Shown: positions 1-9,427 of the stretch, piece by piece | Layout: every line of letters starts with the position of its first letter | Numbering within the stretch: position 1 is the stretch's first letter | DNA from: Lachnospiraceae bacterium | GTDB taxonomy: Bacteria; Bacillota; Clostridia; Lachnospirales; Lachnospiraceae | Direction: 5' to 3' | NCBI GenBank assembly: GCA_017463255.1 | Contig: JAFTPP010000003.1 | Location: 186,001-250,000 of the forward strand | Length of the DNA: 64,000 nt | Notes under the pieces: generated by a model | Database searches by the model: none | What the model was told of the DNA's origin: nothing | The model's input: the letters and a program-made list of their open reading frames with translations, nothing else | Made by a program: the position numbers and the translations under genes

Positions 1-1417
1 TGAGATCCTTTTTATCTCCCGATGCATCTGCATTTCCTGCATCTCCTTCTTCACCTTCCAAGGTTTCATCAAGTCCAAGACACAGAATAATAATATCCGA
101 ATACTCTGCTACCGTTGCGGCTTCTGACAACAGATGGTTAGACTTGGCCAGATTATCGCCTTTTTCAAGGTATAAATGAGAGCCCTCACTATACATGACC
201 CGTATATTGTCATTTAGGTTTGCACTCACATAATCCTGGATACCATTCAAGACAGTAATATATCTTGAAGAAGTTCCGTGATAATTACCAATCAGTGCCC
301 TTCTGCTGTCTGCATTGGGACCAATTACCCCTATGGTTTTAATCTTTGTAATATCAAGAGGCAGAATTCCGTTATTTTTAAGCATTACAATGCTTTCCAA
401 TTCTGCTTTTTTTGCAACGTCCAAGTGTTCTTTGCACTCAACCACCTCATAAGAGATATCATCATAAGGTGTATGTTCAAACATTCCTAATAAAAATCTT
501 GTGGTAAACAGTCTTATAGCGGATTCCCGTATGGTTTCCTTGGAAATAAACTTTTTACGGTATGCATTTAAAATTCTCTGATAAGTGCATCCACAGTTCA
601 AATCGCATCCCATATTCAATGCTAACGCTGCCGAACGTTCCGGAGTCTTTGTTACCATATGGTTTTCATGAAAGTCCTGTATCGCCCAACAGTCAGAAAG
701 ATAATGACCTTCAAAGCCCCAATCATTTCTTAAAATCTGTTTCATCAAGACTTCATGAGCACAACATGGCTCCCCGTTGGTTCTGTTATAGGCCCCCATA
801 ACAGACTCGACCTTTGCTTCTTTCACGCAGGCCTCAAAGGCAGGAAGATACGTTTCCCACAAATCCTTATCACTTACTTTTGCATCAAAAGAATGACGCA
901 CATTCTCCGGCCCGGAATGAACCGCAAAATGCTTGGCACAGGCCGCTGTTTTTAATGTATCAACTCCGTCGCCGTCTCCTTGTAATCCTTTTATAAAGGC
1001 CACTCCCAGTCTGGAGGTTAAATAAGGGTCTTCACCATAAGTTTCATGACCTCTTCCCCACCTGGGATCACGGAAAATATTCACATTGGGTGACCAAAAC
1101 GTAAGTCCCTTATAAATGTCCCTATCCCCATGCTTTGTGCTTTCATTATATTTAGCCCTTGCCTCTGTCGATATCACATCTGCCACTTCATGCAGTAACT
1201 CTTCATCAAAAGTAGCCGAAAGACCAATGGCCTGGGGAAACATTGTGGCAGTTCCCGCTCTTGCAACACCGTGTAACGCTTCATTCCACCAGTTATATTC
1301 CTCAATTCCCAAACGCTTAATCTCTAAAGCATCAAAACGTAATTGAGAAGCCATTTCTTCCACAGTCATTTTGTCCACTAATTCAGTTGCTTTTTCGCGT
1401 GCCTCTTCTCGTGTCAT
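1..1417 (-). CDS. GH3 family beta-glucosidase/xylosidase (C-terminus off the left edge)
   Basis: A glycoside hydrolase family 3 enzyme that releases single sugars from the non-reducing end of beta-linked oligosaccharides. About 472 residues are visible; the usual C-terminal fibronectin-like domain lies outside the window. The N-terminal barrel reads through WWNEALHGVAR, a DPRWGRGHETYGEDP stretch and CAKHFAVHSGPE, all typical of the xylosidase/glucosidase branch. The nucleophile is D242 in LSDCWAIQD. The ATG at 1417 follows a GGGGGA ribosome site and lies 32 bases after the GH43 stop, so it is the last visible gene of the symporter-GH27-GH43-GH3 operon. There is no signal peptide, so it is cytosolic. 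Substrate (glucoside or xyloside) cannot be fixed from sequence. Confidence 0.88.
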   Translation of the reverse strand, partial: MTREEAREKATELVDKMTVEEMASQLRFDALEIKRLGIEEYNWWNEALHGVARAGTATMFPQAIGLSATFDEELLHEVADVISTEARAKYNESTKHGDRDIYKGLTFWSPNVNIFRDPRWGRGHETYGEDPYLTSRLGVAFIKGLQGDGDGVDTLKTAACAKHFAVHSGPENVRHSFDAKVSDKDLWETYLPAFEACVKEAKVESVMGAYNRTNGEPCCAHEVLMKQILRNDWGFEGHYLSDCWAIQDFHENHMVTKTPERSAALALNMGCDLNCGCTYQRILNAYRKKFISKETIRESAIRLFTTRFLLGMFEHTPYDDISYEVVECKEHLDVAKKAELESIVMLKNNGILPLDITKIKTIGVIGPNADSRRALIGNYHGTSSRYITVLNGIQDYVSANLNDNIRVMYSEGSHLYLEKGDNLAKSNHLLSEAATVAEYSDIIILCLGLDETLEGEEGDAGNADASGDKKDL

Positions 1418-1449
1418 GCTTTTCCCCCGATATTCTTTACGCCCTGCCG

Positions 1450-2976
1450 CTATACCGCATATACTATACTAAAATCTTCAAAACAAGCCGGTTCTTTTGC
1501 TCTTTCCACGTCACTGTACGCATAAAGACCAATCATCACCCCTGTAAAACCTTCTGTTACTTCTTTGGTTAATAGTTTTGTATCGCCTCTGCCAAGAGAT
1601 AATTTTTCATTTCCCACTATGGCTTCAAATTCATAATACATGGGATCCATGGTAATCACAAACTCTACGGTATGAGACCCTAATCCCTTACTCTCAGTAA
1701 GCTTAATCTGTTCAGGCATATATCGGATATAATCACCGATACAGGTTCTTCTTCTGATTTCAAATCCCTCATCTGTCTTTGCCAGTGCTATATCATAATG
1801 GAAACTTTCATTCATATAAAGTGTAACACCGGCTTCCCCTTCCGGTACTGTCACTTTAAAACGCACTGTTCCTTCCATTTCCTTCTGACGGATAAATAAT
1901 ACTGTAGGACAATCCTGATACTCCGTTAACAGACCATTCGTACCGTATAACTTAAGCATCCCATTCTCCATAGAATAATTCTCTTTGGCAGGATGTCTCA
2001 AATAGCACCACTCACGTCCCATTTTTGTATTGTTAAAAGTAAATTTAACTTCTTTATTTTGTATTGCATCCGATTTTCTTTCAGGAAGATCATAAGTAAG
2101 GCGGCATGTACCGTCTAAGCCGGCAGTAAACCAACCATTCCCGTCAAAGTTAACAGGCACCATATACACTTCACGTCCCGTAATATGGTACTGTCTCCAC
2201 TGACTCATCTGTCTGAATGCCAGATGAAGCATCCACCAGTCTCCATTATCATCCTGCACTAAATCCGCATGTCCTGCACCCTGAATCTGATATCCGCCCA
2301 GATTACGGTTAGTAAGTACCGGATTACCTGCATAAGACTCAAAAGGACCATACAATTCTTTACTGCGGGCATATACTACCATGTGACCATATTCCGTGCC
2401 GCCTTCTGCCGCCATAAGATAATAATAGTCACCAATTTTATACATATGGGGACTTTCCAAATATCTTCCGCCTGTCCCTTGCCAGATACAGCGGCTCTTA
2501 GAAAGCTTTTTACCCGTATTAATATCCAGCTCGCACTGAACCACACCGCCGATTCCGTCATCATCGGAACCGTTACTCATAAAATATGCTTTACCGTCTT
2601 CAAAATAGAAAGAAGGATCGATTCCATCCTGTTCAACCCAGATAGGCTCTGACCATTCACCATAAATATCATCCGTCCATACATAGAAATTACCGCCTTC
2701 CGATACATTGGTGGTTACCATATAAAAACGGCCGTTATTATATCGGATGGTAGGTGCAAAGATTCCTTCCGAAGCCAAAGACTTCTTAAGAGGGAGCTGG
2801 CTTTCCCTTGTTAATACATGACCAATCTGAGTCCAATTCACAAGATCTTTACTTTCAAAAAGAACCACACCCGGAAAATACTGAAAGGTACTGCATACCA
2901 GGTAGTACTTACCGTTTGCTTTACAAACACTGGGATCAGGATAAAATCCTGAAACAATTGGATTTTGATATTTCAT
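1450..2976 (-). CDS. GH43 family beta-xylosidase/arabinofuranosidase
   Basis: A 508-residue cytosolic family 43 enzyme of the beta-xylosidase type. The five-bladed propeller starts at the N-terminus (NPIVSGFYPDPSVC). The catalytic triad is visible: base D14, pKa modulator D120 in DGIDPSF and acid E174 in LESPHMY. The last ~200 residues look like the concanavalin-like C-terminal domain of this group. An upstream in-frame start at 3012 would add 12 residues, but an AGGAGG site sits just ahead of the ATG at 2976, so 2976 is preferred. It lies between GH27 and GH3 in one operon, suggesting that side-chain or xylan-derived sugars are processed together. The exact substrate is inferred. Confidence 0.87.
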   Translation of the reverse strand: MKYQNPIVSGFYPDPSVCKANGKYYLVCSTFQYFPGVVLFESKDLVNWTQIGHVLTRESQLPLKKSLASEGIFAPTIRYNNGRFYMVTTNVSEGGNFYVWTDDIYGEWSEPIWVEQDGIDPSFYFEDGKAYFMSNGSDDDGIGGVVQCELDINTGKKLSKSRCIWQGTGGRYLESPHMYKIGDYYYLMAAEGGTEYGHMVVYARSKELYGPFESYAGNPVLTNRNLGGYQIQGAGHADLVQDDNGDWWMLHLAFRQMSQWRQYHITGREVYMVPVNFDGNGWFTAGLDGTCRLTYDLPERKSDAIQNKEVKFTFNNTKMGREWCYLRHPAKENYSMENGMLKLYGTNGLLTEYQDCPTVLFIRQKEMEGTVRFKVTVPEGEAGVTLYMNESFHYDIALAKTDEGFEIRRRTCIGDYIRYMPEQIKLTESKGLGSHTVEFVITMDPMYYEFEAIVGNEKLSLGRGDTKLLTKEVTEGFTGVMIGLYAYSDVERAKEPACFEDFSIVYAV

Positions 2977-3036
2977 TTTGCTATTCCTCCTAAATATTAC
3001 GCGTGAAGTCATAAATTCTCCACGCGCTTATGTTTT

Positions 3037-4317
3037 CTATACCCGTACCATTACTGCACCATGCGCAGCTACTGACATCTTAATGACACCATTTTCTACT
3101 GCCACATTTTCTTTTGTCCAAAGCTCAGTAGCGGTAGTTTTACCTTCCATGCAAATTCCGTATGCATTTGCATCAAATGTAATATCCTGTACTTCATTTT
3201 TCATATTAAATAATGCAATATACCTTGTTCCGTCTTCATCATAATTGGTCCAAATAGCATATGCCTCATTTCTTTCAAGCTGACGTGCCTGCGCTTTAAG
3301 GAAAAGAGTATGAAGCACATCTTTGTTGGTTAAAAGACTTAAGGTCCAATCGTCTAACTGCGGCAAATCAGCACCTATCATCAATGGGGATTTAAAGATG
3401 CACCATAATGTCATCATGGTAATCTGCTCATCCTTTGTAAATCTGCAATCCCATTCTCCATTATGCCATCCGCCGAGCTTACCGATAGGAAGCATGTCAC
3501 AGTCAGGATAATTTCCCTGGCTTACATGTTTTTCCCATACCTCACAACGTTCAAACATATTATATAACAGATGCCATTCATCCCAGAAGTCATCGGTAAT
3601 TCTCCACATATTGGCATATTTCTCGTAATGCCATGCTTCTTCAATCTTTGCAGCTCCCGGAGAAAGACTTAATACAATGGGTCTTCCACATTTTTGAATT
3701 GCCTTATGTAACATTACAATTTCCTGTTTTGCTGAGGGCATATCCATTCTGCAGATATCATCACATTTTACAAAGTCTACTCCCCACTGGGCATAAAGAG
3801 CAAAAATAGAATCATAATAGAGCTGTGATGCTTCTTTAAACGGATATACTCCATACATATCAGGGTTCCATGCACAAATAGAATTGTGATCTGCTATCTT
3901 ATCTGCTGTTACATCCGTACCAAGAATCGGCATATGCATATGGGCAGCATATCTTGGAATACCACGCATAATGTGAATACCAAATTTAAGTCCAAGGCTA
4001 TGCACATAATCAGCAAGCGGCTTAAAGCCCGCACCATTTGCTGCTGACGGGAACCTCTCTAAGCAGGGTAACAATCTTGAATACTCATCCAACGCTACTT
4101 TTTCAAAAGGAATGTACTGAAATTCATCATTTCTACGCTTACCATGGCATGAATACCATTCAATATCCACTACCACATATTCCCAACCATATTCTTTTAA
4201 ATTCTTAGCCATATAATCCGCATTGGCTTTTACACTCTCTTCATCTGCGGATGTATTGTAATAGTCATAACTGTTCCAGCCCATAGGCGGTGTTAATGCA
4301 AACTGATTCTTGTCCAT
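3037..4317 (-). CDS. GH27 family alpha-galactosidase-like enzyme
   Basis: A 426-residue clan GH-D enzyme, probably removing alpha-galactose or beta-L-arabinopyranose residues. The start PPMGWNSYDYY is diagnostic of GH27. The nucleophile is D186 (VKCDD) and the acid/base is D242/D243 in RITDDFWDEW. A small beta-sandwich follows the barrel. The ATG at 4317 has GGGGAG eight bases upstream; an earlier in-frame ATG at 4332 overlaps that site and has none of its own. It begins 18 bases after the symporter stop. The sequence between beta strands 1 and 4 (EWYSCHGKRRNDEF and the HIMRGIPRYAAHMHMP loop) departs from classic alpha-galactosidases, so the substrate is open. No signal peptide: cytosolic. 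Confidence 0.82.
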   Translation of the reverse strand: MDKNQFALTPPMGWNSYDYYNTSADEESVKANADYMAKNLKEYGWEYVVVDIEWYSCHGKRRNDEFQYIPFEKVALDEYSRLLPCLERFPSAANGAGFKPLADYVHSLGLKFGIHIMRGIPRYAAHMHMPILGTDVTADKIADHNSICAWNPDMYGVYPFKEASQLYYDSIFALYAQWGVDFVKCDDICRMDMPSAKQEIVMLHKAIQKCGRPIVLSLSPGAAKIEEAWHYEKYANMWRITDDFWDEWHLLYNMFERCEVWEKHVSQGNYPDCDMLPIGKLGGWHNGEWDCRFTKDEQITMMTLWCIFKSPLMIGADLPQLDDWTLSLLTNKDVLHTLFLKAQARQLERNEAYAIWTNYDEDGTRYIALFNMKNEVQDITFDANAYGICMEGKTTATELWTKENVAVENGVIKMSVAAHGAVMVRV

Positions 4318-4335
4318 ATTGATTCTCCCCAACTT

Positions 4336-5733
4336 TTATAATTTTTGAATTACTCCTACAATTCCGTGTACAAACATAATAATCAGAATCACAGGCAATA
4401 CCCACTTAAAGTAAACCTTAAGTATCTTTGGAACCTTTATACCTTTTCCGGCATTTGCCTCTGCCATATAATTATCAAAGCCCCATCCAAACTTGTGGGT
4501 ACAGAATAATAAGATAATTAATGAACCAAGCGGCAACATAATATTACTTACAAAGAAATCTTCTAAATCCAGAACCGCACTTCCCGGACCTAATGGTTGA
4601 AAATCTGACCATAGGTTAAAGCCAAGGACGCAAGGCATGGATAACACAAGTACTCCGACAAAATTAACGATACATGCTTTTGCACGTGACCAGCCCCACT
4701 TATCCATACAGCAACTAAGAATATTCTCAAACACTGCCATTACAGTAGACAATGATGCAAAAGTCATAAACAAGAAGAATAATGTACCTAAAATACGTCC
4801 GGCTGCCATATCACTGAATACATTCGGTAAAGTGATAAATACAAGTCCCGGTCCGCTATCCGGCTGCACACCGAATGCAAAACAAGCAGGGAAAATAATT
4901 AAACCGGATGTAATGGCAACAAAAGTGTCAAGTCCTGCCACAGTTACGGATTCCTTTAACAGTGTATTATCACGCTTCATATAGCTTCCGAAAATCATCA
5001 TAGAACCAATACCAAGACTTAATGTAAAGAAGGACTGATTTAAAGCAGCAACTAATACATTAAAGAAACCATTTTTCTGAACCGTCTCTGCATTTGGTAA
5101 AAGATAGAACTTTAATCCTTCCAAGGCACCCGGAAGTAAAATACTGTATACAGCCAAACCAATAATCAATACTAATAAGGCTATCATCATCCATTTCGTA
5201 ATACGTTCAAGACCTTTTTGCACACCCAGCGAACAAGCCGCAAATCCTAAAACAACAACAATGCCCATCCATAATGCCATTGTTCCCGGCTCTGATAACA
5301 TTCCGTTAAATGCACCTTCAACAGCGGTTTTATCCAATCCGTCCATTTCACCTACAGCATAACGGTAAAAATAATACATCATCCAGCCTGATACAGTTGT
5401 ATAAAACATCATTAATAAATAGTTACCTACCAAAGAGACATAACCATGCAGATGCCACTTTTGTTTTGGTTTTTCAAGTTCCTGATATGCACAGGTAATA
5501 CTCTTTTTGCTGGCACGGCCAATGGCATATTCCATAGTAAGAACCGGTACACCTACTGCTACCAGACATAAAATATAAAGAAGAACAAAGAGTCCTCCAC
5601 CATTTTCTCCTACCACATACGGAAATCTCCATACATTACCGATTCCGATTGCACAGCCGGCAGAGATTAATACGAAACCAAGTCTTGATTTAAAGCTTTC
5701 TCTTCCGCCTGTCTGTTGATTTTGATTTGACAT
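4336..5733 (-). CDS. Sodium-dependent symporter, neurotransmitter:sodium symporter (SNF/NSS) family
   Basis: A 465-residue membrane protein of the LeuT-fold NSS family. The conserved unwound first helix, GCAIGIGNVWRFPY, is present, followed by GENGGG and about eleven further hydrophobic segments. Members import amino acids or related small solutes with Na+. The ATG at 5733 is preceded by GGAGGAAATT, so the upstream in-frame ATG at 5745 is rejected. It is the first gene of an operon with GH27, GH43 and GH3, which is unusual because NSS proteins are not known as sugar carriers. Its solute is unknown; the operon position is seen, the link to sugar use is inference. Confidence 0.88.
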   Translation of the reverse strand: MSNQNQQTGGRESFKSRLGFVLISAGCAIGIGNVWRFPYVVGENGGGLFVLLYILCLVAVGVPVLTMEYAIGRASKKSITCAYQELEKPKQKWHLHGYVSLVGNYLLMMFYTTVSGWMMYYFYRYAVGEMDGLDKTAVEGAFNGMLSEPGTMALWMGIVVVLGFAACSLGVQKGLERITKWMMIALLVLIIGLAVYSILLPGALEGLKFYLLPNAETVQKNGFFNVLVAALNQSFFTLSLGIGSMMIFGSYMKRDNTLLKESVTVAGLDTFVAITSGLIIFPACFAFGVQPDSGPGLVFITLPNVFSDMAAGRILGTLFFLFMTFASLSTVMAVFENILSCCMDKWGWSRAKACIVNFVGVLVLSMPCVLGFNLWSDFQPLGPGSAVLDLEDFFVSNIMLPLGSLIILLFCTHKFGWGFDNYMAEANAGKGIKVPKILKVYFKWVLPVILIIMFVHGIVGVIQKL

Positions 5734-5792
5734 AATTTCCTCCAAATATCTCTATTCGCCACTTTACATTTCTAAAGCGACCACCATGTACC

Positions 5793-5798
5793 ATTATA
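5793..5798 (-). promoter_or_regulatory. Probable -10 box of the symporter-GH27-GH43-GH3 operon
   Basis: TATAAT on the minus strand, 60 bases upstream of the symporter start and downstream of the GH130_1 terminator. A weak -35 (TATTCA) lies 17 bases further upstream. It makes the four-gene group a separate transcription unit. Confidence 0.42.
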
Positions 5799-5834
5799 CC
5801 CAAATTTTAAGTTCTTGAATAGAGGGCATTCAAC

Positions 5835-5867
5835 AAAAAATGCAGTCATTTTTTCATGACTGCATTT
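5835..5867 (-). terminator. Rho-independent terminator after GH130_1
   Basis: Perfect 12-base arms AAATGCAGTCAT and ATGACTGCATTT with a 6-base loop, followed in the minus direction by a run of six T. It begins just past the GH130_1 stop. Confidence 0.8.
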
Positions 5868-5871
5868 AAAA

Positions 5872-7044
5872 TTATTGTTGTTTTAAAAACTCAAGATTTT
5901 TATCAATCAGCTCAATTCTCTGGGCTACACATTCTACGGAACGTAATGGATCAGAAGGTGTATTGAATGCATAATCAATGAGCTTATCCACTGTTGTTGT
6001 TGCTACATGCATTCTTGTATCACTTGATGCATAATAAATATATACATCACCATTTTCTCTTGCAATCAGACCGTTTGTGAATACTACGTTAGATACATCA
6101 CCCACACGTTCTCTTCCAAGAGGAGCAAGGAAGAATCCGCTTGGCTCAGCAATCACCTTAGTCGGGTCATTTAAGTCTGTGGCAAATACATACAATACAT
6201 ATCTTAAACCTGCTGCTGTGTTACGTACACCGTGTGCCACATGAATCCAGCCTTTTTCTGTCTTAATCGGAACTGCTCCGGCACCATTCTTCACTTCTGT
6301 AATGGTGTGATATTTTCTTTGACTTGTAATGATTTCTTCGTCAATAACAGCATGTGTAATATCATCACACAAACCAAAACCGATACCACCGCCTGAACCG
6401 GTATCAATAAAATCATCCATCGGTCTTGTATAGAATGCGTATTTACCGTTAATAAATTCAGGATGAAGAACAACATTTCTCTGCTGTGGAGAATTCAATG
6501 TTTTTAAATTATCAAGTCTTTCCCAAGTCTTTAAATCCTTGGTACGAACGATACCTGCTGCTGCAACAGCTGCACTCAAATCATTTACACTCTTATCCTT
6601 GCTTTCTGAACAGAACACACCATAAATCCATCCGTCTTCATGCTTAGTAAGACGCATATCGTAAACATTTGTTTCTTCAGGACATGTATCCGGAAGAAGA
6701 ATCGGTTTGTCCCAGAAACGGAATCCGTCAATACCATTATCACTTTCAGCTACGCCAAAGAAAGATTTTCTGTCATTTCCTTCAATTCTGACAACCAGAT
6801 AGAATTTTCCGTTTAATTCAATTGCACCTGAATTCATAACCGCATTAACCCCAAGACGTTCCATAAAATATGGATTTGTTTCAGGATTCAAATCATATTT
6901 CCATGTAAGCGGAATCATTTCTCTTGTTAATACAGGATTTTCATAACGGTCATAAATTCCGTTGTAAAAATCTGATTTTTTATTTTTTCTTGCAATGAGA
7001 GCTTCCAATTTTTCAAGCTCTTTGTAATACTGTTCGTGTAACAC
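5872..7044 (-). CDS. 4-O-beta-D-mannosyl-D-glucose phosphorylase (GH130_1)
   Basis: A 390-residue family 130 subfamily 1 phosphorylase, which splits mannosyl-1,4-glucose with phosphate into mannose 1-phosphate and glucose. The length and residues match characterised enzymes of this subfamily: an N-terminal helical extension ([16 protein letters not shown]), [11 protein letters not shown], catalytic D129 in VYDMRLT, and [12 protein letters not shown]. It starts at a GTG overlapping the LacI stop by one base (TAGTG), with AAGGAGG nine bases before, so translation is probably coupled. It acts in the cytosol after mannobiose 2-epimerase (42600-43772). Its transcript ends at the hairpin 5835-5867. 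Confidence 0.93.
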   Translation of the reverse strand: MLHEQYYKELEKLEALIARKNKKSDFYNGIYDRYENPVLTREMIPLTWKYDLNPETNPYFMERLGVNAVMNSGAIELNGKFYLVVRIEGNDRKSFFGVAESDNGIDGFRFWDKPILLPDTCPEETNVYDMRLTKHEDGWIYGVFCSESKDKSVNDLSAAVAAAGIVRTKDLKTWERLDNLKTLNSPQQRNVVLHPEFINGKYAFYTRPMDDFIDTGSGGGIGFGLCDDITHAVIDEEIITSQRKYHTITEVKNGAGAVPIKTEKGWIHVAHGVRNTAAGLRYVLYVFATDLNDPTKVIAEPSGFFLAPLGRERVGDVSNVVFTNGLIARENGDVYIYYASSDTRMHVATTTVDKLIDYAFNTPSDPLRSVECVAQRIELIDKNLEFLKQQ

Positions 7045-8057
7045 TAGTATCTTCCTCCTTTTCTTCTATCGGCAACGGAGTCGCGGATCACAATGTCACC
7101 ACAAACAACCTTTCTACCGCCATGATAATTCTTATCATTTAATTTTTTTTCTATAATCTCTACAGCTGCTTCTGCCATTCCCTGCATGTTTACCTTGAAT
7201 GTAGTAAGCTGCGGATTGCTTAATGTTGCATAGATGTAATCGTCAAATCCTACTACCGATACATCTTCCGGTACTCTGTAACCGGCTGTTTTTAATTGTT
7301 CCACCAGCCTGTATGCCACATCATCACAGTTGCATACAAAGGCATCCGGCATCTCTTTTGGGAAACCGTAATTTACCAACACTCCGTCATCTTCTCTATC
7401 CTTGATTATATAATCCGGATTTAACTTCATGCCATTTTGTAATAAAGATTTATAATATCCCAAGTAACGGTCCATAATGGAATGTGTTGCATTAATATTT
7501 CCGACAAAAGCAATCCTTTTATGCCCCTTGGCAATCAGATAATTGGTTAACATATGGGAACCATAAACACTGTCACTGACAACGGAATCCACATAGGAAT
7601 CTGCCATATATGTATCTAAGAATACAGTAGGTATATCTGTCATAACAATTTTCTGAAGACACTCTTCTTCCACCGGTCCCATAACTACAATACCATTTAC
7701 ACGATTACCGCTTAACATGTTAGGGATGACTCCTGCCTTTTCATCCTGATGACTGATAATCTCAAGCATACAGGAATAATTGGCTTTACCAAATTCCATA
7801 ACCAGATTTTGATATAACTTATAGTAAAACGCACTATCCGATATATAGTTCTGGGAAACGAGTACTCCGAATATATAATTAGCGTGATGGGCATTGGCCG
7901 GATTTACATAGACGTACCCCATCTCATCCGCTTTTTTCTTAATCTGCTCGCGTACTGCTTCGCTGACACCATCTTTTTGTGAAAGTGCCTTTGATACCGA
8001 TACTACGCTGATATTCAGTTCCTTTGCGATATCACGCATTGTAACCTTCTTACTCAT
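7044..8057 (-). CDS. LacI family transcriptional regulator
   Basis: A 337-residue regulator with the LacI helix-turn-helix at residues 5-25 ([21 protein letters not shown]), the hinge region, and a periplasmic-binding-protein-like sensor domain. The sensor carries the usual [19 protein letters not shown] motif. The start has AAGGAG seven bases upstream. It lies between the CE17-like lipoprotein and GH130_1 with a one-base overlap to the latter, so it probably controls the mannan genes in response to an intracellular manno-oligosaccharide or hexose; effector and operator are inferred, not seen. Confidence 0.92.
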   Translation of the reverse strand: MSKKVTMRDIAKELNISVVSVSKALSQKDGVSEAVREQIKKKADEMGYVYVNPANAHHANYIFGVLVSQNYISDSAFYYKLYQNLVMEFGKANYSCMLEIISHQDEKAGVIPNMLSGNRVNGIVVMGPVEEECLQKIVMTDIPTVFLDTYMADSYVDSVVSDSVYGSHMLTNYLIAKGHKRIAFVGNINATHSIMDRYLGYYKSLLQNGMKLNPDYIIKDREDDGVLVNYGFPKEMPDAFVCNCDDVAYRLVEQLKTAGYRVPEDVSVVGFDDYIYATLSNPQLTTFKVNMQGMAEAAVEIIEKKLNDKNYHGGRKVVCGDIVIRDSVADRRKGGRY

Positions 8058-8112
8058 TGTACTCCTTTCGCATCTGTAGCCTTCTACAAATGCCTTGCCC
8101 CCAAAATATACT

Positions 8113-9423
8113 TTATTCCTGTGCTGTTATTACACTTACTAAATAGAAAGCTTTATCCGCAGAATCAGTCAAACGGATTTCAACCGTATGCTCTCCTGCA
8201 TCGCCTTCATAAATCGTCTGATAATATAACCAGTCGCCCCAACCGCCCGGGAAATTACCATCCAATTCCACTGCTGTCGCTTCATCTCCGTCAATAATTG
8301 CAACCCCATGAGGAGCATTATTTGCATTGGTCTTACGGTACTGAAGACTGATTCTGCTGCCTTCTACCGTAAATGTCATGCTGTCTCCTTCATTTTTGGC
8401 TTCATATCCCATTTTAAATACATCTGTGATACCATTCTGCTTTGACTCATCCTTAGTAAAACCATTTAATTCAGCCTGTAAGGTATCATTTCTGTGTCTT
8501 TTTGCATTAATGCTGACCAATGTTTTTGTAGGGTCCGGAAGCTTATATGGTTCATAGAAGCTTTCTTCAAATCCCTTCGCATATACCTTTTCCATAAAAT
8601 AAGTAACAATGGAAGCTGTATACTCATGCCCTAAATCATTGGGGTGTGTCATATCTGCCGAAACATCAGTTGCTTTTAATACACCACTTTCAATATCAGC
8701 ATAAATACTTGTCTTCATGCTGACTGCCGGTAAATCATAACGGAATGCAACTGCATTATGAATATCCTGAGCATTATACCCACCGTTGTAAGTTACCATG
8801 TTAAGGATTAAAAGAGCCGGGTTGGTCTCATAATCCAGTATCATTCTTAAAAGACTTTCATAGCTTTCCGAATAAGCCATATGGCTTTCATCATTCACTG
8901 AAAACTCTACGATGACAAAATCCGGATTGTACTGTAATAAGTCATCATAGCATCTGGCACAGGCAAATTTTGAATCCGTTGCACCAATACCTGCATTCAC
9001 AAAAGTAAAGCTTGCGTCCGGGAAAGATTTTTCCCACCAGTCAGAAACCAGTGACGCATAACATTTTTTATAACTGCTTGCACCGCTTCCCATGGTAATG
9101 GAACCACCGATATATCCAATGGTAAGTTCTTCCCCTTTAGCTGCACGTTCCATTACATTCTGGATACGTTCCAGATTTCTGCTTCTTACAATGGCACGTT
9201 CTTCATAAGAGTCTTCAGCAAGCTCAGTAAACTCTATGGTTGAGTTTCCTACCGGTGTTTCCTCTCCATCTTCGGCATTATCAACCTGTGCATCCTGATT
9301 AGCGTCTTGACTTCCTGAATCAGATGATTCTGTATCACCCGCTTTGTCGCCGCAACCGGTCAGGCAAAGACTACACAACAACGCTGTTGTTAAAAATAAT
9401 TTTAATAATGATTGCTTTTTCAT
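8113..9423 (-). CDS. Surface lipoprotein SGNH acetylesterase, CE17-like
   Basis: A 436-residue lipoprotein homologous to the cytosolic CE17-like esterase at 11744-12871. Residues 1-22 are a lipoprotein signal ending in LTGC, followed by an acidic Ser/Asp/Glu linker to about residue 75. The SGNH domain has the nucleophile S108 in GGSITMG, the SVNDE block and H260 in THPND. A C-terminal beta-sandwich (about 320-436) resembles the carbohydrate-binding half of CE17. It probably removes acetyl groups from mannan outside the cell. The ATG at 9423 lies four bases after the GH1-ManA stop; a start at 9453 would put ten residues before the signal peptide and is rejected. Extracellular deacetylation next to two cytosolic esterases is unusual. 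Confidence 0.82.
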   Translation of the reverse strand: MKKQSLLKLFLTTALLCSLCLTGCGDKAGDTESSDSGSQDANQDAQVDNAEDGEETPVGNSTIEFTELAEDSYEERAIVRSRNLERIQNVMERAAKGEELTIGYIGGSITMGSGASSYKKCYASLVSDWWEKSFPDASFTFVNAGIGATDSKFACARCYDDLLQYNPDFVIVEFSVNDESHMAYSESYESLLRMILDYETNPALLILNMVTYNGGYNAQDIHNAVAFRYDLPAVSMKTSIYADIESGVLKATDVSADMTHPNDLGHEYTASIVTYFMEKVYAKGFEESFYEPYKLPDPTKTLVSINAKRHRNDTLQAELNGFTKDESKQNGITDVFKMGYEAKNEGDSMTFTVEGSRISLQYRKTNANNAPHGVAIIDGDEATAVELDGNFPGGWGDWLYYQTIYEGDAGEHTVEIRLTDSADKAFYLVSVITAQE

Positions 9424-9427
9424 AGGA

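Noticed and set aside
2999-3028. Hairpin CGCGTG/CACGCG between GH27 and GH43
   Set aside because: Six-base stem, 15-base loop and no T tract; too weak to call a terminator.
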